Made by a program: the position numbers and the translations under genes
From: Clostridia bacterium
Lineage (GTDB): Bacteria > Bacillota > Clostridia > Lutisporales > Lutisporaceae
Reading direction: 5' to 3'
DNA length: 64,000 nucleotides
NCBI GenBank assembly: GCA_035628995.1
Contig: DASPIR010000010.1
Coordinates: 62,001-126,000, forward strand
The notes under the pieces: model-generated
What the model saw: only the letters and a program-made list of their open reading frames with translations
The model's database searches: none
Told to the model about the DNA's origin: nothing
Shown: positions 8,800-17,848 of the stretch, one piece after another
Layout of the letters: each line of letters begins with the position of its first letter
Position numbering within the stretch: the stretch's first letter is position 1

Positions 8800-9714
8800 T
8801 TATTTGGCAAAAGCTTTCATTGCTATTATCAGCACTGGTCCAATAAGCACTATAAATATTGTGGGCATAATGAATATTATCATCGGTATCAGCATTTTTA
8901 TCGGTGCTTTCATAGCATTCTCCTGTGTTTTCTGCCTCCTCTTCTGTCTTACCAAAGAGGACTGAATCCTAAGAACGTTTCCTATGCTTACCCCCAATTG
9001 ATCTGCCTGTAGTATGGAACCTACAAAAGTAACAAGGCTTGGCACCGGCACCCTTTCTATAAGAGACCTAAATGCGTCCCTTTTGGATACACCCACTCGC
9101 ATCTCCTTCAATACAATAGCGAATTCTTCCACAAGCACTCCAGACATTTTTTCCACCAGCTTTGCAACTGCACCGTCAAAGCTTAGCCCTGCTTCAATAG
9201 ATACTGTAAGAAGGTCAAGTGCATCAGGAAGACTCTTTTCTATTTCCTTTTGCCTCTCAACAATCTTATGCTTCAGATAGTATTTAGGCAAAATATTGAT
9301 TATGCCTAACAATGAGCCTAGAATGACCAACACCTTAAGCAAAGCTGCATCCATTACAATCCACAGTAAAGCAGCAGCTGCAGCAGAAGCACAAGTGAAG
9401 CATATTTGAAAAAAGACAATGCCCCCTACGGTTATTCCCTTTGGGTTTCCTGCCTCCTTTATTCTCCTTTCCATCTGATTATAATAGTTCTTTGGTGTAA
9501 TCCTGTCCAAGAAGCTATTAGCCTTACCCAGCGCAGGTGTTATTACCCTTTCTGAAAATGAGCCCTCCTGTGTACCCGGCACTTTCTCGTTGGCATGCAC
9601 AAAGTTTTTTATCCTACTCTGTATATTCAGCTTATTCCTGAAAAGCATGCTTAGCAGCAGCACCATAGAAAAGCTGACAGTTGCAAATGTACCTATGATT
9701 ATAGCCGTAAGCAT
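8800..9714 (-). CDS. tadC: Tad pilus inner-membrane protein TadC
   Basis: A type II secretion F-domain protein of about 304 residues with an N-terminal membrane segment, a cytoplasmic region holding LPDALDLLTVSIEAGLSFDGA, and two C-terminal membrane segments. TadC pairs with TadB to form the membrane platform for Flp pilus assembly. The open frame extends 28 codons further upstream, but the ATG at 9714 has a GAGGTG site and begins two bases after the tadB stop, so I use it. Confidence 0.92.
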   Translation of the reverse strand: MLTAIIIGTFATVSFSMVLLLSMLFRNKLNIQSRIKNFVHANEKVPGTQEGSFSERVITPALGKANSFLDRITPKNYYNQMERRIKEAGNPKGITVGGIVFFQICFTCASAAAAALLWIVMDAALLKVLVILGSLLGIINILPKYYLKHKIVERQKEIEKSLPDALDLLTVSIEAGLSFDGAVAKLVEKMSGVLVEEFAIVLKEMRVGVSKRDAFRSLIERVPVPSLVTFVGSILQADQLGVSIGNVLRIQSSLVRQKRRQKTQENAMKAPIKMLIPMIIFIMPTIFIVLIGPVLIIAMKAFAK

Positions 9715-9716
9715 AA

Positions 9717-10682
9717 TTACACCTCTATTCTTATGATTCGCCTGATTAGGAATATCCCTATACCCTGCATAAGTGCAGCCAATGCCAGCATTCCCCACCC
9801 TATCGGATCTCCAAATAACGTCAAAATATATGAAGGGTTGATTAAGTAAAGTAAAATACCAAGAGCTACAGGCAGCAGGGATATTATCATTCCTGAAACC
9901 CGGCCTTGTGCTGTAAGTATTTTGATCTCTCCTTTTATCTTTATCCTCGAACGAATTGTTTCGGAAATGCTGTCCAATATTTCTGAAAGATTGCCACCTA
10001 TTTGCCTTTGTATAAGCACTGCCATTATAATAAGCTCCAAGTCCTTACTTTGAACTCTCTTGCTTAAGCTTTCCAATGCCTTTTCTGTATTTACCCCCAA
10101 ATTTATTTCCTTTAATATCTGCTGGAATTCATGGGAAATAGGCGGAGGCAGCTCTCTTGCCGCAGCGTCAACTGCTTGTAAAAAGCTATATCCTGACTTT
10201 AGAGTATTTGATATCAGTGCTAACGTATCCGGAAGCTGTTGGTCAATCTTCTGTATGATATTCTTTTTCCTTGAATTTACATAAATTAGCGGAGCACAAG
10301 CGGCAAGTGACGCTAAAGCAATTGAACCCACAAGGTTTTCTGTAAATACGAGGAAAAATACAGCTGCTGCTAAAAAGATCATTATATTTATTGCTATATA
10401 CTCTTCCGATTTTAGCGGTAAATGCGCTTGAACTAGCTGGATTTCTATTTTCTCCTTATACCTGCTTCCCCATTTGCTTTTTCCGAGAGTTTTGCCAAAA
10501 GCAAGCATACCATCGCGCCAGAATATCTCCTTTTCTCTTTCAGGCTTTTCTTTATTCTTCTCCGGGTTAAGATAGTTCTTCAATCTGCTAGTTACATTTC
10601 TTCTCCCTGAAAAATATTCGCATAGCAAGTATATGACAAGTATCAAGCTCATAAAAAATATCAACAGTAAAAACTCCAGCAT
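9717..10682 (-). CDS. tadB: Tad pilus inner-membrane protein TadB
   Basis: A 321-residue F-domain protein with membrane segments near residues 1-20, 95-125 and two at the C-terminus. The conserved LPDTLALISNTLKSGYSFLQA segment precedes the domain core. It is expected to partner TadC. A short cytoplasmic linker rich in K and E follows the first helix. Confidence 0.92.
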   Translation of the reverse strand: MLEFLLLIFFMSLILVIYLLCEYFSGRRNVTSRLKNYLNPEKNKEKPEREKEIFWRDGMLAFGKTLGKSKWGSRYKEKIEIQLVQAHLPLKSEEYIAINIMIFLAAAVFFLVFTENLVGSIALASLAACAPLIYVNSRKKNIIQKIDQQLPDTLALISNTLKSGYSFLQAVDAAARELPPPISHEFQQILKEINLGVNTEKALESLSKRVQSKDLELIIMAVLIQRQIGGNLSEILDSISETIRSRIKIKGEIKILTAQGRVSGMIISLLPVALGILLYLINPSYILTLFGDPIGWGMLALAALMQGIGIFLIRRIIRIEV

Positions 10683-10700
10683 GTTGAAACCCCTCTTTTC

Positions 10701-12047
10701 TCATACCTGATTGAACAGGTCGTTTGGTAAAGGCACCCTGGTATTCGCAAGCTTTTCCATGAATTTAGGCCTGATGCCGGTAGCAGTAAAGTTGCCCGTG
10801 ATTCTTCCTTTTTCATCCGTTCCCTTTTCGTTGAATACAAATATGTCCTGAAGTATAATTGTATCCTTCTCCATACCCTGCACTTCTGTAATATGTGTTA
10901 TCTTTCTGCTGCCATCCTTCATCCTGCTCTGCTGTATTATAATATCTATTGCCGAAGATATCTGCTCTCTGATAGCTCTTACTGGTAGGTCCATTCCAGC
11001 CATAAGCACCATTGTTTCCAACCTGGCAAGCATATCTCTTGGTGAATTGGAGTGACCTGTAGTGAGAGAACCATCATGACCTGTATTCATTGCTTGCAGC
11101 ATGTCCAAGGCTTCTCCGCCTCTAACCTCGCCTATTACTATTCTGTCAGGCCGCATTCTAAGAGAATTTTTTACCAGGTCTCTTATATTTATGGCTCCCT
11201 TTCCTTCAATATTGGCAGGTCTGCTTTCAAGCCTTACTACGTGCTCCTGACGGAGCTGCAGCTCTGCTGCATCTTCTATGGTTAATATTCTTTCGTCATC
11301 AGGAATAAAGGAAGAAAGTATATTCAAGGTTGTAGTCTTACCACTGCCGGTGCCTCCTGATACTACAATATTAAGCCGTGCCTTAATGCACGCCTCAATA
11401 AAGACTGCCATATCCGAGGTCAAAGTGCCATAGGATATCAGGTTGCCCACTTGCAGAGGCTTCTTGGCAAACTTTCTGATAGTTATTGTCGGTCCATTAA
11501 GGGCCAGTGGCGGAATTATTGCATTTACTCTGGAACCATCAGGAAGTCGTGCGTCAACCATAGGAGAGCTCTCATCTATTCTTCTTCCCAAGGGTGATAC
11601 TATCTTTTCAATGATTCTCATCACATGCTGGTTATCTTCAAAGAATGTATCGACTATCTCAAGGCGCCCCTTTTTTTCCACGTATATTTGCTCTGGTCCA
11701 TTGACCATTATCTCTGATACTTCCTCATCCAGAAGATACTTGCTTATTGGACCGAAGCCTATTGATTCGTCTATAATATAGTTAATCATAGACTGACGCT
11801 CAGTGCGCGAGAAATGCAATTCCTTCTCTTTTAGGGTCTCCTCCACTATATCCGCTATTTCTGCATTTAGCTTTTGCTCGTCATCTTCCCTGCCCAGCAT
11901 CCCAGTGTCTATTCTTTCAATGATTTTCTTATGTATTGCGCTTTTGACATCACCAAGAGGATCCTCTTTCTTCGTCTCCCTGCTTGATTGTCTGCCTTCC
12001 AACAGCACTTCACTTTTTTCCTGTTCCATCCTCTTAAGTAAGCTCAT
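10701..12047 (-). CDS. cpaF: Tad pilus assembly ATPase CpaF/TadA
   Basis: This 448-residue secretion ATPase powers Flp pilus extension and perhaps retraction. The N-terminal domain (about 20-200) contains VSEIMVNGP. Walker A is GGTGSGKTTT near residue 232, with an Asp box ILTIEDAAEL, Walker B IVIGEVRGGEALDMLQAMNTGH and a GHDGSLTTGHSNS histidine box. All catalytic motifs appear intact. A heptad repeat array separates it from cpaE. Confidence 0.96.
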   Translation of the reverse strand: MSLLKRMEQEKSEVLLEGRQSSRETKKEDPLGDVKSAIHKKIIERIDTGMLGREDDEQKLNAEIADIVEETLKEKELHFSRTERQSMINYIIDESIGFGPISKYLLDEEVSEIMVNGPEQIYVEKKGRLEIVDTFFEDNQHVMRIIEKIVSPLGRRIDESSPMVDARLPDGSRVNAIIPPLALNGPTITIRKFAKKPLQVGNLISYGTLTSDMAVFIEACIKARLNIVVSGGTGSGKTTTLNILSSFIPDDERILTIEDAAELQLRQEHVVRLESRPANIEGKGAINIRDLVKNSLRMRPDRIVIGEVRGGEALDMLQAMNTGHDGSLTTGHSNSPRDMLARLETMVLMAGMDLPVRAIREQISSAIDIIIQQSRMKDGSRKITHITEVQGMEKDTIILQDIFVFNEKGTDEKGRITGNFTATGIRPKFMEKLANTRVPLPNDLFNQV

Positions 12048-12080
12048 ATGATCGCCTCCCGGGTATTCCTATATGGTCTG

Positions 12081-12172
12081 GTTTCGCGTTTCGAGTTTCG
12101 AGTTGCGAGATTTAGAAGAGTCTTCGAAGACTTGCCCCAATACGCGTAACCCGTAACGCGTATCTCGTGACC
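12081..12172. repeat. Heptad-array palindrome inside the Tad operon
   Basis: The left arm is GTTTCGC then two GTTTCGA and one GTTGCGA (12081-12108). The centre is AGTCTTCGAAGACTTG. The right arm is the complement of GTTACGS heptads (ACGCGTA, ACCCGTA, ACGCGTA). It lies between cpaE and cpaF, where the other gaps in this operon are far shorter, so it looks inserted. Related arrays are at 24537, 24721, 46105, 50057 and 59529. Confidence 0.75.
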
Positions 12173-12196
12173 TCCACAGAGCCCTTCCCATTATGC

Positions 12197-13387
12197 CTAG
12201 AACATCGCTGCAAATAAACTCTTTTTCACCTTTTCGTCACCTATTATGCTCTGGGCAAGCTTACAAATCTTTTTTGACACCGGCGATGATCTTCGATGTG
12301 ATACTAGAGGGTGTCCATTGTTTACCGATACAGTTACTGATGCTACGTCATCCGGTATCATTACCCAAATGCCCACTCCAAGAGCACTTTCAAAATCTGT
12401 GTGATTTATTCCAAAGCTTTCATTTGACTTATTTACTACAATTCTAACCTTCTCATTCGGGTAATTAAGTGATTTCATAACCTCAAGCCCGTTTTTAGTG
12501 TTTTTTATAGATGGTAGGTCAAGGGTTGATACATATATTATCAAGTCCGACATATCCAGAGCAGTTATTACAATATCATTAAAGCCATGGGAGGTATCAA
12601 TGATTATATAGTCATACCTGCCCTTTAGATGATCAATTATCTTATTTATATGATCTGCAGTAACATACTCGGCATTTTCAGGTCTAATAGGTGCAGCCAG
12701 CACCTTTATCCCCGAATAATGGGTAAGAAGGTATTCCTCCAATAAACCTGGGTCCTGCTCAATGTTGGCAAAATCTTTAACCAACTCTGTTATTGAGTTC
12801 TTGACATATAAGTTCAAGCATATTGCAACGTCCCCAAACTGCAAATCAAAATCCAGCAATGCAACCTTTTTACCCGTCAGGTTTGAAAGCGCTACAGCAA
12901 GATTAGTCGCTACAGTGGTCTTACCCACTCCCCCCTTAGTTGAAAAGATGCTTATTATCTTTGATTCTACTTTATTTGCAGAAACACTGCTTATCTTTCT
13001 CTTCTTGCTCATATCCAGCTCATATACACGTCTTACGGTATCCACCAGTTCTTTTATACCAAAGGGCTTCACAACATAGTCACGAGCTCCCGCAGACATT
13101 GCCCTCTTTATATATTCACCTTCACCTTGGATAGACATCATTATTATAGAAGATTCCACACCTTCTTCAGTTAAGGTCTGTGTGGCTTTTATCCCATCCA
13201 TTTCAGGCATGTTAATGTCCATAAGCACAACATTAGGTTTCTTATCCTTTACAACTGCTATAGCTTCCATTCCATTTTTAGCTTCCCCAACTATAACTAT
13301 ATCCTTATCAAAGTTCATTATAGCTGCAATGTTATCTCTCGTCTGCTCAGAATCATCGACTATAACAACCTTTATTTTATTTTCCAT
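12197..13387 (-). CDS. cpaE: CpaE/TadZ: receiver domain fused to ParA-like ATPase
   Basis: The 396-residue protein has a complete response-regulator receiver domain (1-120) with acidic pocket DD at 11-12, phospho-acceptor D57 in VLMDINMP, and a conserved lysine in YVVKPFG. A MinD/ParA-type ATPase follows, with the deviant Walker A FSTKGGVGKTTVATNL near residue 150. TadZ proteins localize Tad pilus assembly. An intact receiver suggests control by phosphorylation, but no histidine kinase is nearby. Confidence 0.93.
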   Translation of the reverse strand: MENKIKVVIVDDSEQTRDNIAAIMNFDKDIVIVGEAKNGMEAIAVVKDKKPNVVLMDINMPEMDGIKATQTLTEEGVESSIIMMSIQGEGEYIKRAMSAGARDYVVKPFGIKELVDTVRRVYELDMSKKRKISSVSANKVESKIISIFSTKGGVGKTTVATNLAVALSNLTGKKVALLDFDLQFGDVAICLNLYVKNSITELVKDFANIEQDPGLLEEYLLTHYSGIKVLAAPIRPENAEYVTADHINKIIDHLKGRYDYIIIDTSHGFNDIVITALDMSDLIIYVSTLDLPSIKNTKNGLEVMKSLNYPNEKVRIVVNKSNESFGINHTDFESALGVGIWVMIPDDVASVTVSVNNGHPLVSHRRSSPVSKKICKLAQSIIGDEKVKKSLFAAMF

Positions 13388-13414
13388 AATATCACCCTCT
13401 TGCTCCCTGACTTA

Positions 13415-14173
13415 TTAATTTTCAATTTTACCTTTAGGTACTACCATATCATCCTTTATCACTCCATTAGTCTGTATGCTGTTACTATCTGCCGCCGGCT
13501 TCAAGGCAAGCCTCAATACACCGCTTTCATCAGCAAGTACAAGCCTTTCGGCTTCCTCCAAGGTCACGGCAAGCGTCACACTGGCAGGAAGCTTCTTGTC
13601 TTCTTCCTTCATAACCTGCATGCTCTGACCTACCCCCAAGACCTGCACATTCTGCAATATAGCCTTTGTATATTTAGGATAATATATCTTCCTTCCTCCA
13701 ATATCCAAATTTGATTCTTCAAAGGTTGCAAGTACATCCACATAATCACCCGGTATTATAAAATCTCCTACTTCTGTAACTTCATTTACTCCTATAGTTA
13801 CAGCACGCTTTCCCTTGGGAACCAAAAACGCCATATTGGTTTTCTCTCCTGTATAAAGCCTGTCCAGCAATATTGCCTCACCTTTTATAATTCTTTCCTT
13901 TGTTAGCTTCCCTACTATCTGGCTCTTGTCCGACAAACCCATTGTTATTTCAGAGTTCTTGGTTAACTGCACCTTTATCAGCATTTCATCCTTAACTACC
14001 GTCCTTGCAGGAATCTCCAATCTTGCAGCATATACTTCTATATATTCAATATCTGTCTTTCCATCTTCCAGCCTTGAAATATAGAAGTACAGCAATAAGC
14101 TTGTAACAATTGCCATTATAACTGCCAGTAGAAGTATCTTCTTATTAAGTCTTTCCATTTGCATCACTCCCAT
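13415..14173 (-). CDS. cpaB: Flp pilus assembly protein CpaB
   Basis: This 252-residue protein has one N-terminal membrane segment (about 10-30), then an SAF domain (about 40-105) and the CpaB/RcpC domain with KRAVTIGVNEVTEVGDFIIPGDYVDV. In Gram-negative bacteria CpaB works with the secretin; here no secretin exists, so it probably acts on the outer face of the membrane. The ATG at 14173 overlaps the tadG stop (TAATG). A second ATG five codons in has a better ribosome site and may be the real start. Confidence 0.88.
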   Translation of the reverse strand: MGVMQMERLNKKILLLAVIMAIVTSLLLYFYISRLEDGKTDIEYIEVYAARLEIPARTVVKDEMLIKVQLTKNSEITMGLSDKSQIVGKLTKERIIKGEAILLDRLYTGEKTNMAFLVPKGKRAVTIGVNEVTEVGDFIIPGDYVDVLATFEESNLDIGGRKIYYPKYTKAILQNVQVLGVGQSMQVMKEEDKKLPASVTLAVTLEEAERLVLADESGVLRLALKPAADSNSIQTNGVIKDDMVVPKGKIEN

Positions 14174-15105
14174 TACTCGACCAATTTTGTACCGAACAAG
14201 CCATACCCCACTCCAGTTTCATCAATTACTCCCTCACCAATAATCTTTATAAATCGCCCTGTTATCTCTGTTTTTCCATTTTCTTTCACAACATTATCCA
14301 AAAAGAAAGCTGCAAATCCAACAATCTTCACAGTACTTCTACCGGAAATACTAAAAGAATCAATTACCGGTATCTTTATTAACCTCGGGCAGTCCACTTC
14401 AAGCTGTGAAAGATCCTCTCCATGCTCGTGGAAATCAGAACCCAATAATTCACTTATGCCATCAAAGGTAGAGCCATCCATATTCCCAGTCTCTGTCTCT
14501 ATCTCATCTCCTACTTTTAGCGCGTGAACATTGTACCCATTTATTAAGTTGTTTCTATATGTAGAAGATCCAGTTCCCCCTAGAGCTATCGCGCCATAGT
14601 TGCCTGTGGTTCCCCCGCCTCCGCCATTTTTCAGAGTATAGGTTTCACCATATATGAACTCCTGATCTTCAACTCCGAAGGGGCGAATACCCTTCATAGC
14701 AGCAACAGGTCCTGTTACCGCTGTGGCTTTAGCTCCAACATCAGCACTAGATATGCTGAAGATTTTTGCAAAATATAATGAAACTGACTTATTGCTATTT
14801 ACTGTAACCTTTCGGTTGCTCTCCTGAATATCAATAGTAAGCTCCTCAGGAGGTACGCCATTGAAATTGGAGTACTTGTATGCCTCTTCGAGCATCTTTT
14901 CCTGCCCTTCCTCATATACAGATACAGCTGCCAATGCAACAGAGTCTACTGTATTCTGCAGCTTGCTCTTTTCCAGATAGAGCAGTCCTGCATCCACAGT
15001 TAGCGTCATCAAGCCTATGATAACAGTAATCATAAATAAAAGAATTATTGAACTGCTGCCTTTTTTATCTTTTACATATTTAATAGGTAGTAAAATATTC
15101 TTCAT
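14173..15105 (-). CDS. TadG-like pilus protein
   Basis: The 310-residue protein starts with a pilin-like membrane segment (about 15-38, SSIILLFMITVIIGLMTLTV) preceded by KDKKGSS, then an extracellular region with KLQNTVDSVALAAV typical of TadE/G-like proteins. The middle contains a Gly-rich stretch GGGGGTTGNYGAIALGG. It is likely a surface-exposed minor component or tip of the Flp pilus; that role is inferred. Confidence 0.82.
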   Translation of the reverse strand: MKNILLPIKYVKDKKGSSSIILLFMITVIIGLMTLTVDAGLLYLEKSKLQNTVDSVALAAVSVYEEGQEKMLEEAYKYSNFNGVPPEELTIDIQESNRKVTVNSNKSVSLYFAKIFSISSADVGAKATAVTGPVAAMKGIRPFGVEDQEFIYGETYTLKNGGGGGTTGNYGAIALGGTGSSTYRNNLINGYNVHALKVGDEIETETGNMDGSTFDGISELLGSDFHEHGEDLSQLEVDCPRLIKIPVIDSFSISGRSTVKIVGFAAFFLDNVVKENGKTEITGRFIKIIGEGVIDETGVGYGLFGTKLVE

Positions 15106-15106
15106 A

Positions 15107-15490
15107 TTACTCCACCCTCATATAAGTATTCGCTTCCATATCAAATGGATTTGAAACAATGCTGCTTATAACTGGAGCATATATCACCAGCTTATACTTC
15201 ACGCATACCCTGACATCCTCTCCAGTTACCCTTGCTCCGTCTCCAGGTGTCATTATTATCTGCAAATCGCTTACATTCAATATATTGACCTTGCTGGTTA
15301 CATTTGCCTGTATCTCAGCATCTGTTTTACCTATGGATGCCAGCCTTGCCCCCTCCATTGATGCGTGTGTTACAAGAAGGTAGGAGCCAAATATCCTTGA
15401 GAATTCAACCATGCCCATAAAAAGCATTATAATAATAGGTAAAATCAGTGCCATCTCAACCATAGACTGGCCCTTTTTATTCAGTTTCAT
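15107..15490 (-). CDS. TadE-like pseudopilin
   Basis: This 127-residue protein has the prepilin-like start KLNKKGQSMVEMALILPI: the Gly-Gln-Ser-Met-Val-Glu stretch is the expected cleavage site, followed by one membrane helix. The remainder is a small extracellular domain ending NTYMRVE. TadE-type pseudopilins are minor components of the Tad system. A good GGAGAT ribosome site precedes ATG. Confidence 0.9.
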   Translation of the reverse strand: MKLNKKGQSMVEMALILPIIIMLFMGMVEFSRIFGSYLLVTHASMEGARLASIGKTDAEIQANVTSKVNILNVSDLQIIMTPGDGARVTGEDVRVCVKYKLVIYAPVISSIVSNPFDMEANTYMRVE

Positions 15491-15531
15491 GGCTTATCTC
15501 CTCTCATAAGTCCTGTCCCTTTAGATAAAAT

Positions 15532-15560
15532 GACCCTACCTGTTTTAACCAAGTAGGGTC
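15532..15560 (-). promoter_or_regulatory. Hairpin between flp and tadE
   Basis: On the minus strand GACCCTAC and GTAGGGTC form an 8-bp stem with a 13-base loop, followed by ATTTTATCT. It lies in the 121-base gap after the pilin gene. It could be a leaky terminator or a 3' stabilizer that leaves flp expressed above the downstream genes; I infer this from position. Confidence 0.6.
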
Positions 15561-15611
15561 GGGTTGCTGGTCATATATCAGCCTGATGGTAAGCTACCGG
15601 CACTGATGCTG

Positions 15612-15794
15612 TTATATTGCGCCTGTGATTTGTGTGAATACTGCTTCTATATCATCTTGTAAGAACCCAAGCGCGCCAATAAGAAGTACGGCAACCAAGC
15701 CTATGATTAGTGCATACTCTACCATGCCCTGTCCTTTTTTGTCCTTTAAAGTTTCCTTTATGTTGTACCAATAATTATACAACTTTGTAATCAT
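15612..15794 (-). CDS. flp: Flp pilin
   Basis: The 60-residue product is a major Flp-type pilin. A charged N-terminus ends in DKKGQG, then MVEYALIIGLVAVLLIGALG forms the hydrophobic helix with the invariant Glu and Tyr of the family. Cleavage is expected after the glycine before QG/MVEY. It is the first gene of the Tad operon, with a GGAGG site seven bases before ATG. The cluster lacks a TadV/CpaA peptidase, so processing must rely on an enzyme encoded elsewhere. Confidence 0.95.
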   Translation of the reverse strand: MITKLYNYWYNIKETLKDKKGQGMVEYALIIGLVAVLLIGALGFLQDDIEAVFTQITGAI

Positions 15795-15953
15795 CTAAAT
15801 CGCCTCCTATATTTTTCTGTTTATGACTATATTTTACTCATAATTATGCATGACTACTATCCAGCAAAGTACTCATTTTTTATGCAGTACAAGTACCCAC
15901 GTCATGAGGACAACTACCCACCCGTATATATATGCAGGTCCTATGAATAAAAT

Positions 15954-15985
15954 AAAAAGTACTATGAGTTTTCATAGTACTTTTT
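15954..15985. terminator. Strong hairpin terminator below the DUF2935 gene
   Basis: AAAAAGTACTATGA and its perfect complement form a 14-bp stem with a four-base loop. Read on the minus strand it ends TTTTTATTTTATT, so it ends the message from the gene at 16071. The flp promoter must then lie in 15795-15953, where I see no consensus pair. Confidence 0.85.
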
Positions 15986-16070
15986 ACAGGTATACTATAG
16001 GTAATTTGACACATGTCTAGGCCATTATACATATGTTTGCTATATTCTTTATAAAGTCTGCCGATGCGGC

Positions 16071-16997
16071 TTAGACCAATCTTTCAAAGGTTTTTAGCAG
16101 CCTTAGAAAATGATTTGCCTCTCTTGTCACATGATCTGACAGCAGAGGAGGTATCAAGGACTTAATCCTGCACTTCAGTATTCCCTCTGTACCCTGCACT
16201 TTAAAGTTTCTAAGAGCTGTTACATCTTTGAGGCTTTCCTTTGTAACCTCCGGGACCAGGTCTGAATGATCTTCAACATGCTCTGTCTTTTCCTGGAGTC
16301 TGTCAAACTCCTTTGCAAAGGCATTAGCAGTGTTGAATAGCTTTTCCTCTTCCGGATCCAGATATCCCCTGATGAACTTGCTATGCTCACCCATTATATG
16401 GTTCCAGAAGATTTCCTCTTCAATAACTTCCTTTACGCTGTCAATAGCGTCTCTTCTCTCCAGCTTTTCAAGCAGCTTGACATAATACTGACTCTCTTCA
16501 ATGACATGCTCAAGCATGCTTGGGTAGGTGTAGCTGAAAGCCTTACACTCCAAAACGTTTTTCAAAAGCTTGGTCTTAAAAGCAATAGCAGCCTTAGTCA
16601 TACCCATAGCCTTTATGTTGAGTTCTTTTACCTCTTCCAGAAGCCCATTAACGTTTTCATTCCTTTTATCCGCTTTGAGTTCAAGCTCCCTTCTAGTCAG
16701 ATCCGTGTTTATCGGAATACCAGTCAAGAACTGAGTTTTCAGCTCAGCAGCTAAAGTAAAGTCAGTAATCAGCTCATCTGAAGCAAGCACTTCGTGGCTT
16801 ACAGCTCTATCTGCCAGTTCAATCGCTTCAGACAGCAGTTCCTCAAAGCTGTTTTTCATAGCAACTAATTTGTTTGCAATTGCGCGGTCTCTGGGAGGCA
16901 GAGAAGCTGCCGCAAAAATTGCATGTTCTTTTACTATCCTGAGAAAAAACAGATTTGTCTCTAGTGAATGCCTGATATATTCCTTATCAGATAACAC
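16071..16997 (-). CDS. DUF2935 (hemerythrin-like) protein
   Basis: The 308-residue protein is almost wholly helical and matches the DUF2935 family, which forms tandem four-helix bundles thought to bind a di-metal centre. Visible candidate ligands are KEHAIF near residue 24, EEEIFWNHIMGEHSKF in the second repeat, and SDHVTREANHF near the end. No signal peptide is present. Translation begins at GTG, six bases after AAGGGGG. Cellular role is unknown; an oxygen- or iron-related role is only an inference from the fold. Confidence 0.85.
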   Translation of the reverse strand: MLSDKEYIRHSLETNLFFLRIVKEHAIFAAASLPPRDRAIANKLVAMKNSFEELLSEAIELADRAVSHEVLASDELITDFTLAAELKTQFLTGIPINTDLTRRELELKADKRNENVNGLLEEVKELNIKAMGMTKAAIAFKTKLLKNVLECKAFSYTYPSMLEHVIEESQYYVKLLEKLERRDAIDSVKEVIEEEIFWNHIMGEHSKFIRGYLDPEEEKLFNTANAFAKEFDRLQEKTEHVEDHSDLVPEVTKESLKDVTALRNFKVQGTEGILKCRIKSLIPPLLSDHVTREANHFLRLLKTFERLV

Positions 16998-17275
16998 AGT
17001 ATCCCCCTTTTCTTTGCATATTTCTGCGATACAATATCATTACCATAATATTCCTAAGAACTATATATATTACAGTTTATTAATATTCAGACTAATTTTA
17101 GGGCAGTATAATCCTACAAGCTGTAAAGCTGTTTAATATTATTCAATTAAGTTTTAAAAAAACGGTGTTTTGAAATAAGATGTTCTATAGGTTCTGCTAC
17201 ACTGCACGTGGATTCCCACGAGCAGCCCGCAGAAAAGAAAATCTAATTTCAAACTCACCTCTGGGAGGGCTTATA

Positions 17276-17809
17276 ATGCTTGATGGAAAACTGGTGAGAT
17301 TGAGAGAATACAGGAAAGAGGATATAAGCCTTAAGCTTAGCTACGGCAATGACCCTGAGGTACTGAGATATATGGAATCCGGTATCCCCTATCCAACGAC
17401 ACTTAATGAAGAACTCAGATGGTTTGATTCGATTTCTGCTTTTAAGGATTCTTACAGGTTTGCGATTGAAACTATAGAAGGCAGCCATTATATCGGCGAC
17501 TGCGGCTTTAACAGTATTGATTGGAAAAACAGTGTAGCCAATGTTGTGATTTTGATAGGCAATAAAGAATACTGGGGCAGGGGTTACGGCACAGAAGCCA
17601 TGCAAATCCTGCTTTTCTTTGCTTTCAATCAGATTAATGTAAATAAAGTCCGGCTAAATGTTTACTCCTTTAATGAAAGAGCGATAAAAAGCTATGAAAA
17701 GTGTGGGTTTAAAAGGGAAGGGGTATTAAGGAATGAAATCTTCAGAGACGGCAAATACTACGATACTATCGCACTAGGCATAATGAGAGATGAGTACATA
17801 GGTAAATAA
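17276..17809 (+). CDS. GNAT family N-acetyltransferase
   Basis: The 177-residue protein is a RimJ/RimL-type acetyltransferase. The acetyl-CoA pyrophosphate loop is NKEYWGRGYGTEAM, followed by VRLNVYSFNERAIKSYEKCGF, the usual closing motif. I start at ATG 17276 because it follows GGGAGGG; the open frame begins 32 codons earlier without a ribosome site. The substrate cannot be read from sequence; ribosomal protein N-termini, antibiotics and small amines are possible. Confidence 0.9.
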   Translation: MLDGKLVRLREYRKEDISLKLSYGNDPEVLRYMESGIPYPTTLNEELRWFDSISAFKDSYRFAIETIEGSHYIGDCGFNSIDWKNSVANVVILIGNKEYWGRGYGTEAMQILLFFAFNQINVNKVRLNVYSFNERAIKSYEKCGFKREGVLRNEIFRDGKYYDTIALGIMRDEYIGK

Positions 17810-17816
17810 CAGCACA

Positions 17817-17844
17817 ATGCCAGGCACCTCAAAATGCCTGGCAT
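17817..17844. terminator. Shared terminator of GNAT and nrdG
   Basis: ATGCCAGGCA and TGCCTGGCAT form a perfect 10-bp stem with an eight-base loop between convergent genes. There is only a weak T run, so strength is uncertain. Confidence 0.65.
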
Positions 17845-17848
17845 ATGT

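Noticed and set aside
12081-12172. CRISPR array
   Set aside because: The repeat unit is seven bases without unique spacers, and no cas genes are present.
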